64,000 bases of DNA from Bacillus suaedaesalsae (GCF_016890225.1 NZ_JAFELM010000043.1:248001-312000); one strand, 5' to 3'; counted from the first letter of the stretch, positions 17,220 to 27,433 are shown. Numbers and translations: made by a program. The notes: generated by a model not told the origin, from the letters alone.

Positions 17220-17690
17220 ATGAGTCACGTAAATTATAAGATCTGGACCGTATGTATGATTCAAGATGGAGATAAAGTGTTACTTCTGGACAGGCAACAT
17301 GATCATTTCAAAGGGTATATTCCACCAGGTGGAAAGGTTGAATTTCCAGAAAGTATAGTAGAAAGTGCGATCAGAGAAGTGAAAGAAGAAACAGGTTTAG
17401 AGGTAAGTAACCTTATTTATAAAGGGTTATATGAATATGTAAACCCAGTCACGAGTGACAGATATATGATTTTTAATTACATTACAAAGGAATTTCATGG
17501 TGAGCTTCCTGTAGACGGACCAGAGGGAAAGGCTGTTTGGGTAAATATAGAGGAAGCCTATACACTTCCTATGCAAGAATCTATACGAAGAAGGTTTCCT
17601 TTATTCTTTAAAGATGGGACGTTTGAAATTCAAGTTCAATGGGATCAAGAAGAGAATAAAGAAGGTAAAGTTACCGTGGTATACACTTGA
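17220..17690 (+). CDS. Nudix hydrolase
   Basis: A 156-residue MutT-like protein. The Nudix box is complete in residues 38-60 (GKVEFPE, then REVKEETGL), preceded by YIPPGG. It would hydrolyse a nucleoside diphosphate linked to another moiety, with 8-oxo-dGTP-type cleanup as one possibility. SD GGAG is inside the last codons of the GNAT gene, so translation is coupled. Confidence 0.9.
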   Translation: MSHVNYKIWTVCMIQDGDKVLLLDRQHDHFKGYIPPGGKVEFPESIVESAIREVKEETGLEVSNLIYKGLYEYVNPVTSDRYMIFNYITKEFHGELPVDGPEGKAVWVNIEEAYTLPMQESIRRRFPLFFKDGTFEIQVQWDQEENKEGKVTVVYT

Positions 17691-17774
17691 ATATAATAAC
17701 TATAAAGACTAGTAAATGACTCGAAGTAGATACTTCGAGTTAATTCAAAGAATAGTGAAATTATGAGTGAATTG

Positions 17775-17787
17775 TGACACTGTGTCA
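17775..17787. promoter_or_regulatory. Palindromic operator 1 (tetR gene)
   Basis: TGACACTGTGTCA, a perfect 13-bp palindrome just upstream of the -35 box. An identical copy lies at 17838-17850; the centres are 63 bp apart, about six helical turns. Confidence 0.8.
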
Positions 17788-17794
17788 TGTTTCA

Positions 17795-17823
17795 TTGACT
17801 TATATTACCTAGTCACGTATGAT
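17795..17823 (+). promoter_or_regulatory. SigA-type promoter of the tetR gene
   Basis: TTGACT (17795-17800) and TATGAT (17818-17823) with the ideal 17-bp spacing, flanked on both sides by the TGACACTGTGTCA palindromes. Confidence 0.82.
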
Positions 17824-17837
17824 AAAACTATTAGTTA

Positions 17838-17850
17838 TGACACTGTGTCA
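17838..17850. promoter_or_regulatory. Palindromic operator 2 (tetR gene)
   Basis: Second exact TGACACTGTGTCA, in the predicted 5' untranslated region just after the transcription start. Binding here would block initiation or escape, consistent with autorepression. Confidence 0.8.
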
Positions 17851-17871
17851 CTTGAGGAAGTGGTTTACCTT

Positions 17872-18495
17872 ATGCCGAAACAGACGTTTTTACATTTAGA
17901 TAAGGAAAAGCAAAATATATTAATACAAGCTGCCAAAAAGGAATTTTCAAGAGTTTCCTTGCATGAGGCTTCAATTGCCAATATTATTAAAAGTGCTGGA
18001 ATACCTAGGGGAAGTTTTTATCAATACTTTGATGATAAAGAAGACTTGTATTTTTACCTATTAGATGAAATGACAAAAGAAACGAATGAAAGATTTATAA
18101 TACTACTCAAAGAAAGAAATGGAGATTTAATTGAAACAATCTCTGATTTTTTTCAATTGATGGTAAATAATCGCGGTTCACTAGAAAATAAGGAATTTTT
18201 TAAAAATGCCTTTGTAAATATGAATTATAAAATTGAGAATACACTAGCTAAAAATATATATGAGAAAAATCAAAAAGAACAATACATAGGAACGCTAAGG
18301 TTAATTAATAGAGAAAACTTAAATGTTCAAGATGAACGTGAATTACATCATTTAATTAAGCTATTGATTTCTGTTACTTTTCATAATCTAGTTGAAATGT
18401 ACGTTAGAGATTTAACGAGTAATGATGCCTTAGCTAATTTTAATATGGAGATAGACTTACTAAAGCGAGGAATTTATAAGGGGTGTAATCATTGA
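17872..18495 (+). CDS. TetR/AcrR-family transcriptional regulator, probably autoregulated
   Basis: A 207-residue regulator. The frame is open from 17767, but that would translate through its own promoter; ATG 17872 gives the proper TetR start. The HTH is in residues about 12-55: ILIQAAKKEFSRVSLHEASIANIIKSAG, then RGSFYQYFDDKEDLYFYL. The rest is an all-helical ligand domain. Two identical operators bracket the promoter. The regulated target other than itself is not evident; a 39-codon ORF overlaps its stop codon. Confidence 0.88.
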   Translation: MPKQTFLHLDKEKQNILIQAAKKEFSRVSLHEASIANIIKSAGIPRGSFYQYFDDKEDLYFYLLDEMTKETNERFIILLKERNGDLIETISDFFQLMVNNRGSLENKEFFKNAFVNMNYKIENTLAKNIYEKNQKEQYIGTLRLINRENLNVQDERELHHLIKLLISVTFHNLVEMYVRDLTSNDALANFNMEIDLLKRGIYKGCNH

Positions 18496-18611
18496 AACCA
18501 GTAGGCCGAAAAGGAAAAATGACGATAGATGTTAAAAAAATCGTGAAGAAACTACAAGCCCAAGGAATAGATGTACAACTTTGCAAACGACCTATTTTAG
18601 CGAATAAATAG
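18492..18611 (+). CDS. 39-residue basic mini-protein coupled to tetR
   Basis: TTG 18492 overlaps the tetR stop (TTGA) and follows AGGGGTG inside the tetR end. The product is strongly basic (MKPVGRKGKMTIDVKKIVKK at the N-terminus, then QAQGIDVQLCKRP). No homologue is recognised; it might also be the remnant of a longer gene that once followed tetR. The terminator at 18659 closes the unit. Confidence 0.42.
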   Translation: MKPVGRKGKMTIDVKKIVKKLQAQGIDVQLCKRPILANK

Positions 18612-18658
18612 CGGAGTGCCAACTTTAGAATAGATCAAAAAATTAAGGAATTTGTTGA

Positions 18659-18695
18659 GAAAGGTGTAGGGACAAGGTCTCTGCACCTTTTAGCT
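18659..18695 (+). terminator. Intrinsic terminator after tetR and the mini-ORF
   Basis: AAAGGTG and adjoining GGGA pair with TCTC/CACCTTT around a short loop, followed by TTTTAGCTT. The stem has a bulge. Confidence 0.7.
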
Positions 18696-18852
18696 TAATT
18701 ACATTTGTTTTATACTATTAGTAGAATGAAAGATTTCACTCTAAATTACTAGTTGCTAACTGGTATAATAAAAATAGGTTGAGTATATCCAGTAGAAAGA
18801 GATAGTATGATACACGACTTGGTTATTTATATTTTCTATAAGGGGTACAAAA

Positions 18853-19476
18853 ATGAATTATTGTGCAATTATTGGTGATATTGTAGGTTCCAAAAAGCTT
18901 CAAAACAGACAGGAAACACAGGACCATTTTAAGAATGTATTGAATGCTGCTAATGAAAAATATGACAAATACATAGCTTCAAAGTTTACTGTAACATTAG
19001 GGGATGAGTTTCAAGGTCTATTAGTTCATCCTAGTCTTAGTTTTGAAATTATTGAATTTATTAAAGACCGAATGAATCCCATCGAATTAGTATTCGGGAT
19101 TGGAATAGGAAAAATGGAAACAAGCTTTGACAAACATACGTCCATTGGCTCCGATGGTCCAGCTTACTGGTATGCAAGGAAAATGGTCGACAAAGCAAAA
19201 CTAAAAGAACCTTCTGTCTGTTTATTTTCAAATTCTCCAGAGGATTCTCTCATTAATTCATTGCTACTATATTCTGAGATGTGCAGTAGATCTCGAACTG
19301 ACAAACAGGAAGAAATCGTTAGGTTATATAAAGTATATGGTTCACAAAAAAAGGTTGCGGATAAATTGAATATTAGTCAAAGTGCTGTGAGTAAACACTT
19401 AAAAAAAGCCTTCTATCACGAGATTGATAAGAGTAATGATAGTGTGAAAACGTTTTTGAAGAATAAATGGGAGTAA
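18853..19476 (+). CDS. SatD-family protein with C-terminal HTH
   Basis: A 207-residue protein. The N-terminal 130 residues match the SatD family (IIGDIVGSKKLQNRQE, TLGDEFQGLL, IGIGKMET, IGSDGPAYWYAR), named after a gene in the Streptococcus mutans sat acid-tolerance locus. Residues about 150-190 form a sigma-70 region 4-like HTH (EEIVRLYKVYGSQKKVADKLNISQSAVSKHL), so it may bind DNA. GIGIG and conserved acidic residues hint at a nucleotidyl-cyclase-like fold, which is inference. The DUF3307 membrane gene follows. Confidence 0.82.
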   Translation: MNYCAIIGDIVGSKKLQNRQETQDHFKNVLNAANEKYDKYIASKFTVTLGDEFQGLLVHPSLSFEIIEFIKDRMNPIELVFGIGIGKMETSFDKHTSIGSDGPAYWYARKMVDKAKLKEPSVCLFSNSPEDSLINSLLLYSEMCSRSRTDKQEEIVRLYKVYGSQKKVADKLNISQSAVSKHLKKAFYHEIDKSNDSVKTFLKNKWE

Positions 19477-19517
19477 TGAAAGTTTCCCTATATAACTTCT
19501 ATGAGTCATAAAACAAT

Positions 19518-19567
19518 AATATAACCTCTGGGGGTTATATTCGATGATTATAACTTTTAGAGGTTAT
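19518..19567. promoter_or_regulatory. Overlapping alternative hairpins between satD and DUF3307 genes
   Basis: AATATAACC (19518-19526) pairs with GGTTATATT (19533-19541). ATAACCTCT (19521-19529) also pairs with AGAGGTTAT (19559-19567). GTTATA 19534-19539 can pair with TATAAC 19549-19554. The first and second stems share bases and exclude each other. No T run follows, so this is not a plain terminator. Confidence 0.55.
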
Positions 19568-19663
19568 TATTTGTACTTATTATCTCTGAGTACTAGAAGG
19601 AGACCCAATTTGAATATCCTTGTGTAAGATTTTGAAGCGTTCCAAGAGAAATGAGGTAAGTAA

Positions 19664-20542
19664 ATGTTTGCAGAACTGATTATAAGTTTTTTTATCTTAA
19701 GTCATGTATTGACCAGTTTTTACTTTCAAAATGAGAAACCAGAACATAAGACTAAACTCGGAATACAATCAGGGCCATTCTATTATTTTATCATTACTCT
19801 TGTATTTACAATTGCGTTTATAAGCCTAAAACTTTTATTCGTTATATTTATTGTGTCTATTGCACGCTTACTTATAGACCAAATTAAAAGTTATATTACT
19901 AGAGAAGAAAATCATGTTAAAACGTTTCTATTATTTTTAGTTGAACAATTTACTCACATTTTTGTCGTTTTATTATTTTATCCTATATTTAAAACTACCA
20001 ATCCAAACTCTGTTATCAATTCCTTACTTGAACGATTTATTTCTACTTATCCATTCTTAGAGAATATCAATAATGTGGATTTATTAACCTATATGATACT
20101 CGTTCTAGCGGGAGTTCTGTTTGCTATAAATGGGGGAACGATTGTATCATTAATGATTATCAATTTACCTTTGGATAAAGTAAAACTACACAAAAAAGAT
20201 ACAGGTATTAGTAGAAAGCTATACAATGAAGAAATTGCTGTCACCCTTGAGCAGGCGAGTGTAACAGGGAAGATACTCGAAGTAAACATGGATATAGTGG
20301 AAGAGGAGAAAAAGAGATACGGCAAAACCATAGGAATCATAGAGAGATTAATTATCGTTATGGCTATGCTTATTAATAAATTTGAATTGATTGCCATTGT
20401 AACAGCGATTAAGTCTATTGCCAGATTTAAAGAAATAACAAATAAGACGAGTGACTATTACATTGTGGGTACTTTTGCGAGTTTTTCTATTGCCTTTTTA
20501 ATCGGACTATTATTGTTGTTTTTTAAGAAGTTCCTATTATAG
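19664..20542 (+). CDS. DUF3307 membrane protein
   Basis: A 292-residue protein with DUF3307 at the N-terminus (LIISFFILSHVLTSFYFQ, a short loop, several spans to about residue 115) and a C-terminal half with more spans (about 145-170, 225-250 and 268-290) separated by a charged cytosolic loop (about 180-222, with YNEEIAVTLEQASVTGKILE). Seven or so spans in total. SatD and DUF3307 genes are often adjacent in Firmicutes, suggesting a two-component module: soluble DNA-binding sensor plus membrane partner. The function is unknown. Confidence 0.78.
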   Translation: MFAELIISFFILSHVLTSFYFQNEKPEHKTKLGIQSGPFYYFIITLVFTIAFISLKLLFVIFIVSIARLLIDQIKSYITREENHVKTFLLFLVEQFTHIFVVLLFYPIFKTTNPNSVINSLLERFISTYPFLENINNVDLLTYMILVLAGVLFAINGGTIVSLMIINLPLDKVKLHKKDTGISRKLYNEEIAVTLEQASVTGKILEVNMDIVEEEKKRYGKTIGIIERLIIVMAMLINKFELIAIVTAIKSIARFKEITNKTSDYYIVGTFASFSIAFLIGLLLLFFKKFLL

Positions 20543-20579
20543 GAGGGCTCTGATAAACAATGGTGTTTATTTTCGTAAC

Positions 20580-20619
20580 AGGTGCTTGCGTTCCGCTGGT
20601 TCCGCATGAGTCAAGCACC
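20580..20619. repeat. Hairpin, probable relict of the interspersed repeat family
   Basis: AGGTGCTTG and CAAGCACCT form a perfect 9-bp stem around a 22-nt loop that contains GTTCCGCTGG and CGCATGAG, words also found in copy A/B of the interspersed family. It could instead serve as a factor-dependent terminator after the DUF3307 gene. The flanking spacer, to 20768, holds nothing else clear. Confidence 0.45.
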
Positions 20620-20768
20620 TTCACTATAAAACGAAGTAGAGAGAATAAACTATAATCGATTTTTGTATTCATCAATTATATATGGATTTTATATAACAAA
20701 GAGGGTAAACTATCGTCAATTCTGAATAAGTGGCTGTTTCTCTACTTCAAACCTAAAAACATCGATTT

Positions 20769-20803
20769 AAAAATGACTTCGGTATAATACCGGAGTCATT
20801 TTT
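20769..20803. terminator. Bidirectional terminator between DUF3307 and map
   Basis: Long stem AAAAATGACTTCGGTAT with ACCGGAGTCATTTTT (one G-U), minimal loop. The A run and T run allow use on both strands. Confidence 0.88.
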
Positions 20804-20859
20804 ATGAACTATTATGAACTTAAGTTGTTTACCTAACTATAGAGTTGTGGCAAGGGTAT

Positions 20860-22826
<1,967 letters not shown>

Positions 22827-22871
22827 GAGTTTCATAATTAGATTTAACATATAAAAACGGGATTTGGAAAG

Positions 22872-22900
22872 AGGACTTACAGCATTGTAAGTCTTTTATT
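22872..22900 (+). terminator. Intrinsic terminator of the LAGLIDADG gene
   Basis: GACTTACA (22874-22881) pairs with TGTAAGTC (22886-22893) around GCAT, followed by TTTTATT. Confidence 0.82.
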
Positions 22901-23023
22901 TATATCTTTTTTCTAGTTTACATAATATAAATTATGAGAAGTCGAACAAAAAAAACAAATATACAAAGATTTCATCTCATTATAACGAGTTTACTAGGTT
23001 TTTGAGACAACCAACGAATTAAA

Positions 23024-23054
23024 ATAAACCTTAGCATATTCCGCTAAGGTTTTG
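23024..23054. terminator. Terminator of the BsuPI lipoprotein gene
   Basis: AACCTTAGC (23027-23035) and GCTAAGGTT (23043-23051), 9-bp perfect stem. T-rich flanks on both strands permit bidirectional use. Confidence 0.8.
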
Positions 23055-23058
23055 TGGT

Positions 23059-23964
23059 TTATTGTAACGACATCCATAATACTCGCCATATTTTGTTTTC
23101 ATCTTGTTGCAGTTTAAATTGAAAAATGTCCTGTTCACCTGGTAACGTAAATTCTACGTATGCACGGTCTATTTCTGTTTTTACAACATTAAATTCCCGT
23201 ATTTCGTTTAATTTACGAATGAAATGCTCTATATTTTGTACGTTCGTTTTAATCTTGGATTCCTTTACAAACGTGTCTAGATCAACTTGATCAGAATTCG
23301 TAAAATAATATTGATACAACGTTTTAAAGTCCTGATCAGCTTGTGTGTACATATATAACTGAAATACTTGAAATGGTTCTAAATTGGCTAAAGCATCTGG
23401 ATTATTGCTTTCTTTAATTTGGTTATATGTATCTAGAAGATTTTTATCAATTTCTAAAACTGAATTAGTTAAAATAACAGGGTCAGAACCTAATGTAACT
23501 GTATTTTCTTGGACCGTCAAAACCATTCTTGCTTTTACTTGCTGTTCATTACCAGTCAGAAATGCTTCAACAACATACTCACCATTAGGAATATTTTCGA
23601 ATATAAACTGTTGTTCTATGGATTCTTCAGGCTTTAATGTTACTTCTTGTAATGCTTGTGTTGATAGTATGTTATCTGAGTACTGACTTAGTTTTGTTTC
23701 ATTTTTATCGTATAATATTGCGTCAGCCTTAAGACCACTGGTAAAACTTAATTTTTGATCTTTTTTTGATTTATTTGTTGCTTTGTATATTACGCTAATT
23801 TCACCCCCAGGTTGTTCTTTAAGCTCCAGGTATGGCTGTAAGAGGACTTGTTGCTCTTTTTCCGACATAGGCACCTTCTCCTTATTTGTTTCTTTTGCTA
23901 TGCAACCACTCATTAATAAAAAGCTGGTTGCTATGAGAAATATATGAATTTTCGTTTGACTCAC
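23059..23964 (-). CDS. Lipoprotein with BsuPI (intracellular proteinase inhibitor-like) domain
   Basis: A 301-residue protein with lipobox MSGC (Cys21). Residues about 50-145 fit the BsuPI domain: ISVIYKATNKSKKDQKLSFTSG, ADAILYDKNE, LKPEESIEQQF and NGEYVVEAFLTG, an Ig-like beta sandwich related to the Bacillus intracellular proteinase inhibitor. The C-terminal 130 residues are helical, then a beta domain. Surface-anchored; an inhibitory role is possible but not shown. Confidence 0.75.
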   Translation of the reverse strand: MSQTKIHIFLIATSFLLMSGCIAKETNKEKVPMSEKEQQVLLQPYLELKEQPGGEISVIYKATNKSKKDQKLSFTSGLKADAILYDKNETKLSQYSDNILSTQALQEVTLKPEESIEQQFIFENIPNGEYVVEAFLTGNEQQVKARMVLTVQENTVTLGSDPVILTNSVLEIDKNLLDTYNQIKESNNPDALANLEPFQVFQLYMYTQADQDFKTLYQYYFTNSDQVDLDTFVKESKIKTNVQNIEHFIRKLNEIREFNVVKTEIDRAYVEFTLPGEQDIFQFKLQQDENKIWRVLWMSLQ

Positions 23965-24586
23965 GTTTAGCTCTCCTTTTTTATGCTTTCATACTAATAT
24001 ACACGTAAAATATATTGAAAAGGTTCATATATTTTCAAGATATAAGTTAACATAATGTGATTATGGTAAATTAGAAAGAGGTATACTTTTAAGGATTTCA
24101 TATTATCCTATCAAACCAGATTATGAACACCTATGAGAAAAAATACCTTTAAAACAGCATATTCAAGTCCCCTTCTGCTAACTACACTATCTTATTTTCG
24201 TAGACAGTTGAGGTTATTAAAGGAAATTAGGACAAGGGATTATCATTAATTTAATGAGAATTTAACAAAAGTAATCGTATACGTTGTTTTAGTAATCACA
24301 ATTATGTTAGTTCAGGTCAAAGTATATTTAATAATCAATTTATGCTTCAACTTTGTCTTACTCAAATGCAACGTATACATTGCATTTGAGTAACCAATAC
24401 AGGATGAGTAAGCTTTTCTACATTTAAAATACATATCTACAGAACTCAACATATACGATGGTTCCCTGCTAAATAAATGTGTCGTCGTTAAGAAGCTAAC
24501 GCTAAAAAACCAGTTTGCCCTTCTCCCTTCCCTCCCTCTCTCTAATGCTATATACTAAGTAGGAATCATGAAAAGGAGTGAAGAAA
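23965..24586. other. Gene-less 620-base stretch
   Basis: AT-rich, with stops in all frames and no fragment that reads as protein. It contains the 14-bp palindrome at 24358-24393 and a short CGTATACG word near 24277 that is echoed in the palindrome's loop. No promoter of good quality was found except the upstream region of the gene at 24587. Confidence 0.5.
24358..24393. repeat. Perfect 14-bp inverted repeat without T tract
   Basis: TTACTCAAATGCAA (24358-24371) is the exact reverse complement of 24380-24393, with loop CGTATACA. No T run follows on either strand, so it is not a standard terminator. Confidence 0.75.
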
Positions 24587-24808
24587 ATGGCTAAATCAAA
24601 AGCAAAAAAGTTACGTGAAAAGCTTGAAAGAGAAGGAATTCGTAATCCTGAATTAAGTAGAAGTCCATTCGCTTTATCTGACTTGCGAACTAGAAAGACA
24701 AAAACAAAGAAAGATCTAATATATCGTTCCAAACATAAGAACCATCATTCCAGTGAAGGAAATAATGGTTCTTTTTATTTTACCTATATAAAGAGTTCTT
24801 CCTTTTGA
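24587..24808 (+). CDS. Small basic protein (YqkK-like)
   Basis: ATG 24587 behind AAAAGGAGTG. The 73-residue product is highly basic: MAKSKAKKLREKLEREGIRNPE, then RSPFALSDLRTRKTKTKK. It resembles, from memory, small YqkK-type proteins of Bacillus; the family is not certain. The last 20 codons coincide with a terminator-like hairpin (24738-24775) and the frame runs 25 bases into the convergent DUF2254 gene, so the true C-terminus may have been extended by loss of an earlier stop. Confidence 0.6.
   Translation: MAKSKAKKLREKLEREGIRNPELSRSPFALSDLRTRKTKTKKDLIYRSKHKNHHSSEGNNGSFYFTYIKSSSF
24738..24775. terminator. Terminator-like hairpin inside the 3' end of the small basic gene
   Basis: AGAACCATCATT pairs with AATAATGGTTCT (11 of 12) around an 11-nt loop, followed by TTTTTATTTTA on the plus strand. 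It could also end the convergent minus-strand transcript. Confidence 0.65.
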
Positions 24809-26100
24809 CTGGTTTTCTTGGCTAATGTTTTTAGTTTTTCGTTTATATATCGTTTGTCTAACGAAAGTAAAGTTTCTTGCTGTAAACCTTCAACAATATA
24901 TTTTGCAAAGCACCATACTTCTTTTTTAATCTCGTTATCATTTCCCTCAGCAATCTCGAGTAATGCTTTGAAAAGTGCTATGATGATTGAAATATCACTT
25001 TTTCCATACAGACGAATTTGATAAAACGCTTTATACAAATATTCTCCGAAGTCAGGTTGCTGGAGGATAATGCGTAAATTCCGGTTTCCATCATTAATAA
25101 AGGCCTTGGGTAAATTCTTTGTCCCTAGTATGGTTAATATTTTACCTAATTGTGCAATACAATTTATTGCTGTATTCGGATCGTTAGTTGCTGGCGAGAT
25201 GGCTCGTAAGGCGATTTCTACGAGTTTTGTAATACCGAATTCAATATCCTGAATGGGTGCTCGTTCTTTCCCTAGCGTTAAAAATTGTAAGTAATTCTCT
25301 GAAGATTCTACTTGTCCCATCTTCCAAACGGACAAAATCGGTGTATCAATATCCACTAACTCCCCTAACCTCTTCTCTACTCGTACAATGACCTCATCCT
25401 TCTCCGTTTGCTGTAACAACCCATCCTTATCAATTAATTGAATATAACCCGATTCTTTTGCAAAAATTCTGTGAGGTTCTCTACTCAAAATGTCCCCATA
25501 TTCCCAGTCATCCCAAGGTGCATCACCTGTAACGTCCTTCTTATCCTTAAATTGTTCATGAATCGCTTTTAACGTGTTAGTTGTAATGTCAAAAATCAAA
25601 TTACTAACTTGAATCCAGCTTGATACATGATGAATGAAAAACACGAAGAATACTAAGCAAACAAGTACGTAGATAACAGCAAGTGTAGGTGTAATAAATA
25701 GCTGGTGAACATCAGTTTCCCTTGTTAATAAAAGAAGAATGATTGAGTATATAAACCCGCTTATAAAGATTCCAAGTACCCGCTGTGTCGACGGATCGGT
25801 GATAAAGTTTTGCAATGTCCTTGGTGAAAACTGCGATAAAAAGGTTGTTAACACAATCATAATCGATGAAAACGTAATGGTAGTCATCGTTAACAGTGAC
25901 GTTGCAATAGAACTTAACACCGTTAGTGCTAAATCAATATCTGCAAGAAAAATAATCGGAATGTGATCGTAATAGGTCGGATGATGAGCCAGTATGTCAT
26001 CTACATAAAAACTTAAAATAGCTAATAGGACAGATATAACTGAATAGATAAATGGAATATACCAAATGCTAGAGCGTATTTTTAACCATATTTTCATCAT
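24784..26100 (-). CDS. DUF2254 membrane protein
   Basis: A 438-residue protein of the DUF2254 family. Four membrane spans lie in the first 170 residues (about 13-32, 57-85, 110-127 and 137-158), including SSIATSLLTMTTITFSSIMIVLTTFLSQFSPRTL-like sequence typical of the family. A large soluble C-terminal domain follows, with SGYIQLID, GELVDIDTPIL and ALRAISPATNDPNTA, the best conserved motif. The function is unknown, with ion transport as a guess. It converges on the small basic gene with a 25-base overlap. Confidence 0.85.
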   Translation of the reverse strand: MMKIWLKIRSSIWYIPFIYSVISVLLAILSFYVDDILAHHPTYYDHIPIIFLADIDLALTVLSSIATSLLTMTTITFSSIMIVLTTFLSQFSPRTLQNFITDPSTQRVLGIFISGFIYSIILLLLTRETDVHQLFITPTLAVIYVLVCLVFFVFFIHHVSSWIQVSNLIFDITTNTLKAIHEQFKDKKDVTGDAPWDDWEYGDILSREPHRIFAKESGYIQLIDKDGLLQQTEKDEVIVRVEKRLGELVDIDTPILSVWKMGQVESSENYLQFLTLGKERAPIQDIEFGITKLVEIALRAISPATNDPNTAINCIAQLGKILTILGTKNLPKAFINDGNRNLRIILQQPDFGEYLYKAFYQIRLYGKSDISIIIALFKALLEIAEGNDNEIKKEVWCFAKYIVEGLQQETLLSLDKRYINEKLKTLAKKTSQKEELFI

Positions 26101-26120
26101 TATTCACCACTTGTAAGGAG

Positions 26121-26154
26121 TAAAAAACAGAGTAAGAAGTCTCACTCTGTTTTA
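26121..26154 (-). terminator. Intrinsic terminator of adhB overlapping its stop codon
   Basis: AAAACAGAGT (26144-26153 on the minus strand) pairs with ACTCTGTTTT, loop of 10, then TTTTTAC. The upstream stem arm includes the first bases of the stop region at 26152. Confidence 0.82.
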
Positions 26155-27294
26155 AGGTTTTAGTATGACTTTTATACAATCTTCTTCATGACCATTAAAT
26201 ACTTTATAGCCATGGCTCGCTTCGTCTAAGTTAAGTTTATGTGTAATGATATCTTTTGGATCAAATTCCTTGTTCGTAATTTTCTTAAACAGCTCAGGCA
26301 TTAGGTGAATGACAGGCGCCTGTCCCATTTTTAATGTGATGTTACGAGAGAAAAAGGCTCCTAACGGGAAGTTATTGTAGTTGCTACCGTATACTCCCGT
26401 TATTTGAACTGTCCCAAACTTACGGACAGCTTTTGTTGAGATTTGAATAGGTCCAAGTGTGCCACCTTGCAGCTTTAGCTTTTGCTCGATAAATTCTAGT
26501 GGAGACTTCTTTCCATCCATCCCCACACAGTCAATAACAACGTCTGCCCCGCCGTGTGTAATCTCTTTTAAATGCTCACCCATATCTGGATATTCAGTGA
26601 AATCAAACGTTTCAACGTTGTTCATTTGTTTCGCCTTATTCAGTCTGTATCCAATATAATCTACCGCAATCACTCTCTTTGCCCCTTGCATCCAAGCAAA
26701 CTTTTGGGCCATTAATCCAACAGGACCACAACCTAATACGACAACCGTATCGCCCTTCTTCACTCCAGCATGAAGGACACTCCAATACGCTGTCGGCAAT
26801 ACGTCACTTAAAAATAATAATGACTCATCTTCTAGTTCACACGATTCTGGGATGTTAAAGGGTGTAAAGTTCCCAAAAGGAACACGTAAATACTCCGCTT
26901 GGCCACCTGGATAGTTTCCGAACTTCTCAGTGTACCCAAAATATCCTCCTGAATCATAATGCGGGTTCGATTCATCACACTGACTCTCCATTTCATGCTG
27001 ACAGTAAAAGCATTGTCCGCAAGCAACATTAAATGGAACGACAACTCGATCTCCCTTTTTTACTTTTGTTACGTCTGGACCTACTTCTTCTACGATTCCC
27101 ATTGGTTCATGACCAATGACGTAACCATGTGGAAGTAGCATATTGCCTTGGTATAAGTGAAGATCAGAACCACAAATGGCGGTCGACGTTATACGTACGA
27201 TAACATCATCACTTTTTTGGATTTTTGCATCATCAACATTCTTTACTTCAATATTATTTGGTCCTTGATACGTTACGGCTTTCACATGTAACAC
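26152..27294 (-). CDS. adhB: Zinc-dependent alcohol dehydrogenase (AdhB type)
   Basis: A 380-residue MDR-family dehydrogenase. Catalytic zinc ligands are in ICGSDLHLY and GHEPMG; the structural zinc loop has CGQCFYCQHEMESQC (four Cys). The Rossmann motif is VVVLGCGPVG. The insert after the structural loop with YFGYTEKFGNYPGGQAEYLRVP is as in formaldehyde-dehydrogenase-like AdhB proteins of Bacillus. It probably oxidises or reduces aldehydes and alcohols with NAD(H). ATG follows AAGGAGTG. It is divergent from the gene at 27434. Confidence 0.9.
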   Translation of the reverse strand: MLHVKAVTYQGPNNIEVKNVDDAKIQKSDDVIVRITSTAICGSDLHLYQGNMLLPHGYVIGHEPMGIVEEVGPDVTKVKKGDRVVVPFNVACGQCFYCQHEMESQCDESNPHYDSGGYFGYTEKFGNYPGGQAEYLRVPFGNFTPFNIPESCELEDESLLFLSDVLPTAYWSVLHAGVKKGDTVVVLGCGPVGLMAQKFAWMQGAKRVIAVDYIGYRLNKAKQMNNVETFDFTEYPDMGEHLKEITHGGADVVIDCVGMDGKKSPLEFIEQKLKLQGGTLGPIQISTKAVRKFGTVQITGVYGSNYNNFPLGAFFSRNITLKMGQAPVIHLMPELFKKITNKEFDPKDIITHKLNLDEASHGYKVFNGHEEDCIKVILKP

Positions 27295-27362
27295 TCCTTA
27301 TAAACTTTACTCATATTACTAGTTTTGACTAATTACCAATTCTTACTCACAGTAAAAACAAA

Positions 27363-27392
27363 TTGACTTTGCTTTCATGCGTTTAATATACT
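27363..27392 (+). promoter_or_regulatory. SigA-type promoter for the DUF3900-like gene
   Basis: TTGACT (27363-27368) and TATACT (27387-27392), spacing 18 bp, 42 bases ahead of ATG 27434. Confidence 0.65.
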
Positions 27393-27433
27393 TGTAAAGT
27401 CTTATAAATGAGTAAAAGTTAGGTGGATACATC

